Below are positions 1 to 5,150 of a DNA stretch of 6,443 nt, piece by piece. Source of the DNA: DATARH01 sp035604035 (GTDB lineage: Bacteria > Pseudomonadota > Alphaproteobacteria > ATCC43930 > CGMCC-115725); the NCBI GenBank assembly GCA_035604035.1, contig DATNJF010000302.1, positions 1-6,443 of the forward strand, written 5' to 3'. Within the stretch, counting starts at the first letter, position 1, and the number at the start of each line of letters is the position of its first letter. The position numbers were made by a program, and so were the translations under genes. The notes under the pieces are model-generated. The model saw only the letters and a list, made by a program, of their open reading frames with translations, did not search any database and was not told where the DNA came from.

Positions 1-2
1 GC

Positions 3-101
3 CGCCTCGCCAAGGATTTCGAGGCCACGATCGCCAGCGCCGTCGCCTGGGTCTTCCTCGCGCACATCAGACTGTTGACGCGCCGTATCGTACGAGCCTG
101 A
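3..101 (+). CDS. IS5-family-like transposase, C-terminal end (partial)
   Basis: The window opens inside a reading frame whose last 32 residues run from RLAKDFEATIAS to LLTRRIVRA before a TGA at 99-101. This ending (RLAKDFE..IAS..AW...A.IRLLTRR) is the familiar C-terminal tail of IS5-family DDE transposases of the IS427/IS1031 type. In that family the catalytic glutamate sits shortly upstream of RLAKDxE, so it would lie outside the window. The tail shows no frameshift, and its GC-rich codons match a GC-rich host or donor. Whether the full transposase is intact cannot be seen. The assignment rests on recognition of the tail motif only, so the family is likely but the exact IS group is uncertain. 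Confidence 0.75.
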   Translation, partial: RLAKDFEATIASAVAWVFLAHIRLLTRRIVRA

Positions 102-119
102 ATTCGTGTGCTTCTTTTC

Positions 120-130
120 GAGTCAGACTC
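120..130. repeat. Palindrome, candidate IS terminal inverted repeat
   Basis: GAGTC-A-GACTC is a perfect 5-bp dyad around a central A, 18 bases after the transposase stop. Its position fits the terminal repeat of the insertion sequence. The partner copy would be at the unseen left end. Confidence 0.4.
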
Positions 131-505
131 TAAGAGACAAAAGGAAGGAGATCGCCGATCTGCGGTTATTATCGAAGCTATGTTTGGTAATCATATACAC
201 GTTATGCACACGGCAGAAGACGGCTCACCTCTAACTGACGTGAGATCAGCATCACTGCAAACCGGTAAAAACAAGGTAATTCAAAAGTATGGTACTTTTT
301 ACTGTGCAAGGATAATTCGATTTTTATATATGATCCTTTACGATCTACAGCACGTTGCACATTCGATGCGACTTTCTGTTCCTTATTTGGATGAGCTATT
401 TTTTCCGTTTATGAACGACGATGCCTACCTGCTCTCACGCAAAACGTTCCCGCCCCGAGGACAATAAGCGCCAAATTGGCATGATCCAAACACCTGCCGC
501 TGTTC
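131..505. other. AT-rich spacer between the IS end and the acyl-CoA dehydrogenase
   Basis: This stretch is visibly different from everything after it: about 43% GC by hand count over 121-480, and about 39% over 181-420, against GC-rich coding DNA on the right. It contains T- and A-runs (for example 321-331 and 399-406), a TATATA at 326-331, and a second palindrome, GATCG-C-CGATC, at 150-160. I find no tRNA, no convincing ribosome binding site with a start, and no recognisable protein. It may be a horizontally acquired remnant or an AT-rich intergenic target that the IS entered. The promoter of the acyl-CoA dehydrogenase should lie in its right part, but no -35/-10 pair stands out. Confidence 0.6.
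180..467 (+). CDS. Doubtful hypothetical ORF in AT-rich DNA
   Basis: An ATG at 180 opens a 95-residue frame (MFGNHIHVMHTAEDG...) ending at TAA 465-467. The same frame is open further upstream, back to the transposase stop at 99-101, with a GTG at 108 that would give 119 residues but would start inside the IS end. The product is mixed, with a hydrophobic aromatic patch (around IIRFLYMILYDL), and I recognise no family. Arguments against a real gene: no Shine-Dalgarno at a suitable distance from either start, third codon positions with no G/C preference unlike all neighbours, and an AT-rich setting. Arguments for: an uninterrupted frame of about 120 codons where stops should be common. It could be a foreign gene, a gene remnant or chance. 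Confidence 0.2.
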   Translation: MFGNHIHVMHTAEDGSPLTDVRSASLQTGKNKVIQKYGTFYCARIIRFLYMILYDLQHVAHSMRLSVPYLDELFFPFMNDDAYLLSRKTFPPRGQ

Positions 506-1681
506 ATGACTCCGCTCTTTGATCGCCTCGACGCGCTGCCGCCGCTGTCGACGGAGGAGCGGCAGCTGCTCGACAGCGTCCGCGCCCTGGCCCGCGATGA
601 GATCGCGCCGCGCGCCGCCGCCTATGACCGCGCCTCCCAATTTCCGTGGGAGAACATCGAGGCGATCAACGCGCTCGGCCTCAACGCCATGTTCGTGCCC
701 GAGGCGTACGGCGGCGCCGGGATGAGCTATGCCGCCTATCTCGCTTGCGTGCGCGAGATTTCCGCGGCCTGCGCCTCGACCGGGATCATCTGGGCGACCA
801 ATTTCCACGCCGCGAAGCCGCTGATCGATTTTGGCAGCGAAGAGCAGAAGCAGCGATTGCTGCCGCGCGTCGCCGAGGGCGCGCTCCTCGCGCTGGCGAT
901 CACCGAACCCGATGCCGGTTCGGACGCGACCGGAATGAAGACCCGCTTCACCCCGGACGGCAACGACGCGGTCCTCGTCGATGGCGGCAAAATCTTCATC
1001 ACCAATGGCGACGTCGCCGACCTGATCCTCTTGTTCGGCAAATGGAGCGAGCTTCCTGACGGTCGCGGCGCGATCACCGCGCTTTATCTCGAAAAGGACA
1101 CGCCCGGCTTCTCGATCCTGCGCAAGGAAGAGAAGCTCGGCCACCGCGCCTCATCGACCGCGGCGCTCGCCTTCGACCGATGCCGAGTGCCGCGCGCCAA
1201 TGTGCTCGGCGAGCCAGGCGGGGGCCTGAAGCTGCTGCTCGCCGCGCTCAACAAGTCGCGGCCGAGCGTCGCCGCGCACGCGCTCGGCATCGCCCGCGCC
1301 GCGTTCGGCGATGCGGTCGCCTACATCAACGAGCGCCGCCAATCCGGCCGACGCATCATCGAGTTCCAGGGGATCCAGTTCATGCTCGCCGACCTCGCCA
1401 CCGATCTGGCAATGTGCGAGGCTTGGCTATGGCACGTCGCCGGACTGGTCGATGCCGGCGTCGCCGATATTGGCCCGGAAGCCTCGATGCTGAAAATGGG
1501 CGCCACCGACCTGGCGATGCGCATCGCCACCGAGGCGGTGCAGCTCTATGGCGGCTACGGCTACATCGCCGACAACCGGGTCGAGCGGCTATTTCGCGAC
1601 GCCAAGATCACCCAGATTTGGGAAGGCACCAATCAGCTGCACCGTCAACTGATCGGCCGCAGCTTTATCGAGCGCAAATAA
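506..1681 (+). CDS. Acyl-CoA dehydrogenase family protein
   Basis: This 391-residue protein has the length and full three-part layout of a flavin-dependent acyl-CoA dehydrogenase: an N-terminal helical domain (about 1-125), a middle beta domain (about 126-235) and a C-terminal helical domain (about 236-391). Visible signatures are ITEPDAGSD at 132-140, which contacts flavin and substrate, RASSTAALAF from 214, and QLYGGYGYI at 346-354 followed by IWEGTNQLHRQ. Glu373 in that last motif is the expected catalytic base. The family oxidises acyl-CoA thioesters at the alpha-beta bond and passes electrons to ETF in the cytoplasm. Chain length or branched-chain specificity cannot be read from the sequence. 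ATG 506 is chosen because a stop lies 24 bases upstream in frame and the N-terminus aligns naturally with the family, although there is no clear Shine-Dalgarno. It converges on the transporter gene and has no co-directional partner here. Confidence 0.93.
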   Translation: MTPLFDRLDALPPLSTEERQLLDSVRALARDEIAPRAAAYDRASQFPWENIEAINALGLNAMFVPEAYGGAGMSYAAYLACVREISAACASTGIIWATNFHAAKPLIDFGSEEQKQRLLPRVAEGALLALAITEPDAGSDATGMKTRFTPDGNDAVLVDGGKIFITNGDVADLILLFGKWSELPDGRGAITALYLEKDTPGFSILRKEEKLGHRASSTAALAFDRCRVPRANVLGEPGGGLKLLLAALNKSRPSVAAHALGIARAAFGDAVAYINERRQSGRRIIEFQGIQFMLADLATDLAMCEAWLWHVAGLVDAGVADIGPEASMLKMGATDLAMRIATEAVQLYGGYGYIADNRVERLFRDAKITQIWEGTNQLHRQLIGRSFIERK

Positions 1682-1683
1682 AA

Positions 1684-1709
1684 CGGCGCCCGTCCGAAGA
1701 CGGGCGCCG
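1684..1709 (-). terminator. Intrinsic terminator of the MFS transporter gene
   Basis: CGGCGCCCGTC and GACGGGCGCCG form a perfect 11-bp stem around a 4-base loop. Read on the minus strand the loop is TTCG closed by C-G, the extra-stable cUUCGg tetraloop, and the stem is followed by TTTTATTTG, a usable U-tract. On the plus strand no T-run follows, so it is a strong terminator for the leftward transporter and at best a weak or Rho-assisted one for the rightward dehydrogenase. The U-tract overlaps the last codons and stop of the dehydrogenase gene. Confidence 0.85.
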
Positions 1710-1730
1710 CAGTCTCGAAACAAACTCGCG

Positions 1731-3002
1731 TCAGGCGACGACGAGTTCCGACGTCAGCTCCCTGCCCTTGGTCTCCGGGCTGAGCAGCAACGCTACGACG
1801 ACGCTCGCCGCCGCGGCGACCGTCCCGACCAGCATCGGGATCACCAGACCGGCATGGAAATACTCGGCACAGAAGGCCAGCACCACCGGTACAAAGCCGC
1901 CCCAGATCGCGCCCTGGTGGTAGCAGAAGCCGGAGGCGGTGGCGCGTACCTCGGTCGGGAAGCGCTCCGACAGGTAACTCGGCAACTGGCTGTAGAGAGC
2001 GCCGCCGAAGGCTCCCTGCAGGATGTACCCGATGGTGATCCAGGTGAAATCGTTGCTGAGCAGGTAGATCGGCGCGATCGGCACCGCCAACGCGGCGGGG
2101 ATGATCATCGCCCAACGCCGGCCGAAGCGGTCGCCCCACCAGCCCCAGAAGCTCATCGCCACGAAGCCGACCAGGTTGAAGAACAGGATCGGGATCGCCA
2201 GCAACGCCGGGCTCATCCCCAGATCCTTCTGCAGATGGGTCGCGAACAGCGAGGTCAGCGAGTAGTAGAGAACGAAATTGCTCGCCATCCACCAGCAGGC
2301 CAGCATCGTGTTGGCCAGCATCCCCTTCTTGAAGATGCTGAGGAGCGGCGCCTTAACCTCGCGGTTTTCCGCCCGCTGCTTGCGCCGGTTCTCGACCCAG
2401 AGCGGCGGCTCGTTGACGAACTTGCGCACGTAGAACACCGACAATGCCGGCAGCACGCCGACCCACAACATGCCGCGCCAGCCGATAGAGTTGAAGAAGA
2501 GCCCGTAGATCAGGCTCGACAGCGCGAAGCCGATGCCCCAGGAGCCTTGCAGAACGCCGCTCATAAAGCCGCGCGTGCGGATCGGCCACTGCTCCATCGC
2601 CAACGCCGCGCCAGCCGGCCACTCGGCGCCCATGCCGATGCCAAGCAACGTGCGACAAACGAACAGGAACATGAAAGTCGGACTAAACCCGGCGGCAAAA
2701 TTGGCGGCCGAATACCACAGGATCGAGATCATCAAGGGGATCTTGCGTCCCACCCGATCAGCGAGCCAGCCGGAGGCGACCGCACCAATGAGCCGCATCC
2801 ACAGCGTGACGGTCAGGACGAAGGCCACCTCGGTCAACGGCACGTGGAACTCGTCGGCGATGGGCTTCATGATCAAGAGGAACACGGTGAAGTCGAACGC
2901 ATCGAGCGTCCAACCGAGCCACGCCGCCCACCACGCGTACCATTGATCCTTGGTCGGCTCGCGCCACCAGGCTACCTGACCTACCGAGTCTGTACTCGCC
3001 AT
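1731..3002 (-). CDS. MFS transporter, carboxylate/sialate:H+ symporter-like (SHS-type)
   Basis: The 423-residue protein is an inner-membrane major facilitator carrier with about 12 hydrophobic segments and a central hydrophilic loop (about 195-225, rich in Arg/Lys/Glu). Motifs in order: LDAFDF at 33-38 in TM1, typical of the sialate/lactate symporter branch; GWLADRVGRK at 78-87, the MFS motif A between TM2 and TM3; GMGAEWPAG from 123; its C-half counterpart GDRFGRR at 290-296; PTEVRATASG at 349-358; and PETKG at 409-413 after the last helix. The family imports small organic anions with protons. Lactate, sialate or an aromatic acid are possible and cannot be separated by eye. I choose ATG 3002 over the upstream ATG at 3032 because AGGGGAG lies 7 nt before it. 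The gene is monocistronic here, with its own terminator. Confidence 0.88.
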   Translation of the reverse strand: MASTDSVGQVAWWREPTKDQWYAWWAAWLGWTLDAFDFTVFLLIMKPIADEFHVPLTEVAFVLTVTLWMRLIGAVASGWLADRVGRKIPLMISILWYSAANFAAGFSPTFMFLFVCRTLLGIGMGAEWPAGAALAMEQWPIRTRGFMSGVLQGSWGIGFALSSLIYGLFFNSIGWRGMLWVGVLPALSVFYVRKFVNEPPLWVENRRKQRAENREVKAPLLSIFKKGMLANTMLACWWMASNFVLYYSLTSLFATHLQKDLGMSPALLAIPILFFNLVGFVAMSFWGWWGDRFGRRWAMIIPAALAVPIAPIYLLSNDFTWITIGYILQGAFGGALYSQLPSYLSERFPTEVRATASGFCYHQGAIWGGFVPVVLAFCAEYFHAGLVIPMLVGTVAAAASVVVALLLSPETKGRELTSELVVA

Positions 3003-3009
3003 CGCGTTG

Positions 3010-3016
3010 CTCCCCT
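3010..3016 (-). promoter_or_regulatory. Ribosome binding site that sets the MFS start
   Basis: On the minus strand AGGGGAG stands 7 nt upstream of ATG 3002. The in-frame ATG ten codons further upstream would place this purine run inside the coding region and has no comparable site, so the shorter protein is preferred. Confidence 0.7.
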
Positions 3017-3095
3017 GTTCGTCGCATTCCACCGGCGCTCAGGCCGGCCGCACCGTTACGCACGCAACATCGTCATGAAGACGAATGCGCGCGCA

Positions 3096-3125
3096 ACTAT
3101 AAGAGGATCATTTGATCGGCCGCAA
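3096..3125 (-). promoter_or_regulatory. Candidate promoter of the MFS gene with overlapping dyad
   Basis: Read leftward, TTGCGG (3125-3120) and TATAGT (3101-3096) are separated by 18 bp, giving a plausible sigma-70-type promoter with a start near 3089 and a leader of roughly 85 nt. The -10 matches consensus at five of six bases, while the -35 is weak. Two dyads overlap it: GATCA-TT-TGATC (3106-3117) and TTGA-N6-GCAA (3112-3125), the second in the form used by CRP/FNR-type regulators such as FixK. Overlap with -35 and spacer would suit repression better than class II activation. This is motif reading only. Confidence 0.3.
3106..3117. repeat. Small inverted repeat, possible operator
   Basis: GATCA-TT-TGATC is a perfect 5-bp inverted repeat lying between the candidate -35 and -10 of the leftward transporter promoter. 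Its position fits a repressor site, but a dyad this short can arise by chance. Confidence 0.25.
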
Positions 3126-3246
3126 GGCAGCAATGTGGCCGTCGGCCCCGGCTCGATACATCACTGGAGCGGGCGGCGATCAACTTTTGGTTACGCCCAA
3201 ATTTCAGGCCGCGCCCTTTTGCTCTCCTCTCTGGTGCAACCTGGCC

Positions 3247-3274
3247 TTGACGATATCGGCGCGTCGGCTAAGTT
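3247..3274 (+). promoter_or_regulatory. Candidate promoter of the DUF992 gene
   Basis: TTGACG (3247-3252) matches the -35 consensus at five of six bases, and TAAGTT (3269-3274) lies 16 bp downstream as a weak -10. The start would be near 3281, leaving a leader of about 59 nt before ATG 3340. Alphaproteobacterial promoters often have poor -10 elements, so this is reasonable but unproven. Confidence 0.35.
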
Positions 3275-3339
3275 GTTGTCGTTACTGCCGCGCCGTCACA
3301 CCGGGCGCCGTCCTATCGCTCACAAGGGAGAGCAAAGAG

Positions 3340-3825
3340 ATGTCAAAAGCAATGCGCCTGACAGCTACCGTTTTCGGCGCGCTCGTCGGGGTCGCCGCGA
3401 TGGTGGGACCGGCGGCGGCACAAAGCGCCGTGAATGTCGGGACCCTGACCTGCAATGTGGCCAGCGGTTGGGGCTTTATCTTCGGTTCGTCGAAGGCGCT
3501 CAACTGCACTTTCGCAGGTGTTGGTGGGCGTTATGAGCACTACACCGGCAACATCACCAAGTTCGGTGCCGATATCGGCTACACCTCCGGCGGCGTCTTG
3601 GTGTGGACGGTCGTAGCACCGGTCGGGGCCATGGTGCCCGGCGCGCTTGGTGGGAATTACGCGGGCGCCACCGCGAGCGCGACTGTTGGCGTCGGCGTCG
3701 GCGCGAATGCGCTGATCGGCGGTTCGACCAACACCATCGCCTTGCAGCCGCTCAGCATCGAAGGCAATACCGGGCTCAACGTCGCCGCCGGCGTCGCCGG
3801 GATCCAGCTGGTCCCTGCGCCTTAG
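3340..3825 (+). CDS. DUF992 domain-containing exported protein
   Basis: The 161-residue product begins with a classical Sec signal peptide: K3 and R6, a hydrophobic core at about 7-22, and a cleavage site after Ala27 in GPAAA/QSA. The mature part matches what I recall of DUF992, a small periplasmic or secreted alphaproteobacterial family: VGTLTCNVASGWGF, GSSKALNCTF, then ITKFGADIGYTSGGV, LGGNYAGATASATVGVGVGAN and IALQPLSIEGNTGLN. Mature cysteines Cys38 and Cys56 are well placed for a disulfide bond. The Gly/Ala/Val-rich, charge-poor sequence suggests a compact beta structure, possibly envelope-associated. No activity is known for the family. ATG 3340 is chosen because AAGGGAG (3324-3330) lies 9 nt upstream and the signal peptide starts there. 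A second ATG at 3352 would still leave a signal peptide but has poorer spacing. Confidence 0.88.
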   Translation: MSKAMRLTATVFGALVGVAAMVGPAAAQSAVNVGTLTCNVASGWGFIFGSSKALNCTFAGVGGRYEHYTGNITKFGADIGYTSGGVLVWTVVAPVGAMVPGALGGNYAGATASATVGVGVGANALIGGSTNTIALQPLSIEGNTGLNVAAGVAGIQLVPAP

Positions 3826-3843
3826 CTCCGAGGTCTCTAAATA

Positions 3844-3885
3844 TCGGCGGCGCGGGTTCGGCCACCAGGTTGACCGCGCCGCCGA
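3844..3885. terminator. Strong hairpin downstream of DUF992, terminator-like
   Basis: TCGGCGGCGCGG (3844-3855) and CCGCGCCGCCGA (3874-3885) form a perfect 12-bp, very GC-rich stem with an 18-nt loop, starting 18 nt after the DUF992 stop. No T-run follows on either strand, so it is not a textbook intrinsic terminator. It may protect the 3' end of the mRNA, act with Rho, or separate DUF992 from the next small gene. Confidence 0.5.
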
Positions 3886-3976
3886 CCTGACCGCGAATTC
3901 AAGGAACAGTTGCTAGCCTTCAGCGTTCGTCGATGATGGCGGCGGCGGTACTTTCGCGCCGCACCCAGTGAGGCCG

Positions 3977-3983
3977 AAGGAGG
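3977..3983 (+). promoter_or_regulatory. Ribosome binding site of the DUF3096 miniprotein
   Basis: AAGGAGG, a full match to the anti-Shine-Dalgarno complement, lies 6 nt before ATG 3990. It is among the strongest sites in the window and is a main reason to accept such a short frame as a gene. Confidence 0.8.
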
Positions 3984-3989
3984 TTCGCG

Positions 3990-4136
3990 ATGATTGCTCT
4001 TGGTATTGGGCACTTGCAGCCGCTGGTCGCGCTGCTTGCCGGTGTCCTCATCCTGTTGGTACCGCGTATTCTTAACTACGTCATCGCGATCTACCTGATC
4101 GTCACCGGCATTGTCGGCCTTGGCATCATCCATTAG
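3990..4136 (+). CDS. DUF3096 family small membrane protein (48 aa)
   Basis: This 48-residue frame starts at ATG 3990 with an excellent Shine-Dalgarno and ends at TAG 4134-4136. The sequence reads MIALGIGHLQPLVALLAGVL, then ILLVPRILNYVIAIYLIVTG, then IVGLGIIH. It has two hydrophobic helices (about 10-24 and 29-47) joined by a short PRxLN turn. The pattern LxALxAGxLILxxPRxLNYxVAIYLIxxGxxGL is what I know as DUF3096, a family of inner-membrane hairpin miniproteins of unknown role common in proteobacteria. The two helices with the basic turn suggest a membrane hairpin, but orientation cannot be fixed. Its leader is 164 bp from the DUF992 stop, with a strong hairpin between, so it may have its own promoter, though none is obvious. 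It ends 6 bp from the stop of the convergent oxidoreductase gene. Confidence 0.85.
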   Translation: MIALGIGHLQPLVALLAGVLILLVPRILNYVIAIYLIVTGIVGLGIIH

Positions 4137-4142
4137 CCGCTT

Positions 4143-5138
4143 CTAGGGTCTGTTTCCGGCGAGGCGGTGCAGCTCGTCGTAGACCAACTGGTCGATGTCG
4201 AGCCCCTCGCGCCGCAGCCGCTCGCGGTTGCGCGCCGAGTTCTCTCCGGGGATACGGATTTCGGCTACGCCAGGTGCGCGCGGCACCGCCTTGACCCGGT
4301 CGATGAGCGCGCTAACCTCGCGCCGGCATTGCTCGAGCGGGATCAGCAGGTCGGGCCGGAAAGCGATGAAGAGATAGCCGTCCACGGCGCCTTCGACCAT
4401 GCCGGCTCCGCCAAGGACACCGAGAGCCTGGACGATGAGCCCAAGGCCGAACCCCTTGTATCCAGCGAACGGCAGCAAGGCTCCGGCCTGCGCCGCGGCC
4501 GGGTCGGTGGTCGGACGCCCGTCGCGATCGATCGCGACGCCTTCCGGCAGAGCCTCGTTGCGGCGCACCCGCAGCTGCAACTCAGTCGCCATGAAGGCCG
4601 AGGTGCCCATGTCAAGGATCAGCGGGCCCTCTTCTGTCAGGATGGCGAAGGCGATCGGGTTGGTGCCGAGGACCGGCTTGATACCACCCAGCGGCGCCAC
4701 CGCACCGCCGCTGCTCGCGGTATGGATCGCGACAAAGCCCTCGCGCGCAATCATCTCGACAAAATAGGCGTTGCGTCCGCTCATCCATGTATTGGTGACG
4801 CCGACCAGCGCGATGCAGTGCGCCTTCGCCTTGTCGATAGTCGCTTTCGCTGCGTGGTAAATCGCCAGCATCCCGACATTGTTGCCGCCGTCGTAGAGGG
4901 CGGAGACCTCGGTCTCGCGCAGGAGTCGCATCGGTGACCGCGGCAGAGCGAAACGGCGATGCTCGGGAACGTTGAGCAGCTTGGCGAGGCCGGAATACTC
5001 ATAGCCGCAGAGCGCCGCGTCGATCACGTGGTCGGTGACGACAGCTGCCTCGTCGGGTTCGTAGCCGATCCCACGCAGCGCGCGCTCGCCCAGATCGCGG
5101 GCCTCATCGACACTCAAATGAACGCGGCCTGCCGGCAT
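4143..5138 (-). CDS. Ldh_2 family NAD(P)H-dependent oxidoreductase (malate/L-lactate dehydrogenase-like), atypical
   Basis: The 331-residue protein has the length and order of motifs of the Ldh_2 family (sulfolactate, malate, ureidoglycolate, 2,3-diketogulonate and delta1-piperideine-2-carboxylate enzymes), which are soluble homodimers that reduce 2-oxo acids or oxidise 2-hydroxy acids with NAD(P). Family marks seen: an N-terminal helical segment (7-60), GTNPIAFA at 158-165, LDMGTSA at 175-181 and GYKGFGL at 226-232. Two usual marks are altered: the SHG motif near residue 48 reads GYEYSG (45-50), and the NSxHxG motif reads NTWMSG (116-121), so both conserved histidines are missing. It may belong to a subgroup with another substrate or chemistry. 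ATG 5138 is preceded by AAGGAGG 4 nt upstream, within the 12-nt gap after the membrane-protein stop. It is the last gene of the nadE operon. Confidence 0.85.
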   Translation of the reverse strand: MPAGRVHLSVDEARDLGERALRGIGYEPDEAAVVTDHVIDAALCGYEYSGLAKLLNVPEHRRFALPRSPMRLLRETEVSALYDGGNNVGMLAIYHAAKATIDKAKAHCIALVGVTNTWMSGRNAYFVEMIAREGFVAIHTASSGGAVAPLGGIKPVLGTNPIAFAILTEEGPLILDMGTSAFMATELQLRVRRNEALPEGVAIDRDGRPTTDPAAAQAGALLPFAGYKGFGLGLIVQALGVLGGAGMVEGAVDGYLFIAFRPDLLIPLEQCRREVSALIDRVKAVPRAPGVAEIRIPGENSARNRERLRREGLDIDQLVYDELHRLAGNRP

Positions 5139-5142
5139 GGAA

Positions 5143-5149
5143 CCTCCTT
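5143..5149 (-). promoter_or_regulatory. Ribosome binding site of the Ldh-like gene
   Basis: On the minus strand AAGGAGG is followed by TTCC and ATG 5138. It fits inside the 12-nt gap to the preceding stop, supporting co-transcription with independent, efficient initiation. Confidence 0.75.
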
Positions 5150-5150
5150 C

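Larger units (their letters stand above)
1..130 (+). mobile_element. Right-hand end of an IS5-family-like insertion sequence (partial)
   Basis: Past the transposase stop the sequence stays element-like for about 30 bases and then reaches GAGTCAGACTC at 120-130, an 11-bp palindrome. Its reverse complement (GAGTCTGACTC) looks like a terminal inverted repeat of IS5-type elements. Just beyond it the composition drops sharply to AT-rich DNA, which supports an element boundary there. TAA at 131-133 could be part of a short target duplication (IS5 relatives duplicate 2-4 bp such as TNA). The left end lies outside the window, so neither the repeat pair nor the duplication can be confirmed, and the boundary is approximate. 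Confidence 0.5.
3003..3339. other. Divergent intergenic region between MFS and DUF992 genes
   Basis: This 337-bp spacer separates the leftward transporter start from the rightward DUF992 start. It holds the transporter ribosome binding site, a possible leftward promoter with a dyad near 3096-3125, and a possible rightward promoter near 3247-3274. Open frames across it (for example one entering from 3112) continue into the DUF992 frame but lack start signals and read as low-quality sequence rich in Arg, Cys and Ser. I see no separate gene here. Confidence 0.6.

Noticed and set aside
425..1144. 239-residue minus-strand frame opposite the acyl-CoA dehydrogenase
   Set aside because: It is a shadow of the motif-rich dehydrogenase frame, with Arg/Gly/Ala-rich low-quality sequence and no family features.
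1854..3536. 560-residue plus-strand open frame opposite the MFS gene
   Set aside because: It is antisense to a clear 12-TM transporter. The translation is rich in Arg, Gln, His and Pro, as expected from the complement of GC-rich coding DNA, and it runs across the promoter region into another gene's frame.
3112..3825. 237-residue version of the DUF992 protein
   Set aside because: The added N-terminus has no ribosome binding site and would bury the Sec signal peptide, whereas ATG 3340 has both a Shine-Dalgarno and a signal peptide at the right place.
3837..4133. 98-residue minus-strand frame over the DUF3096 gene
   Set aside because: It is very hydrophilic (Asp/Arg/Gln/Asn-rich), as expected opposite a hydrophobic protein. 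The plus-strand miniprotein has a perfect Shine-Dalgarno and a family pattern.
4137..4167. Possible bidirectional terminator between the DUF3096 and Ldh-like stops
   Set aside because: CCGCTTC and GAGGCGG can pair only with a G-U and a 17-nt loop, one arm lies inside the Ldh-like coding region, and no T-run follows.
4167..4937. 256-residue plus-strand frame opposite the Ldh-like gene
   Set aside because: Antisense shadow. No start signal or recognisable motif was found, and the minus-strand frame carries Ldh_2 motifs throughout.
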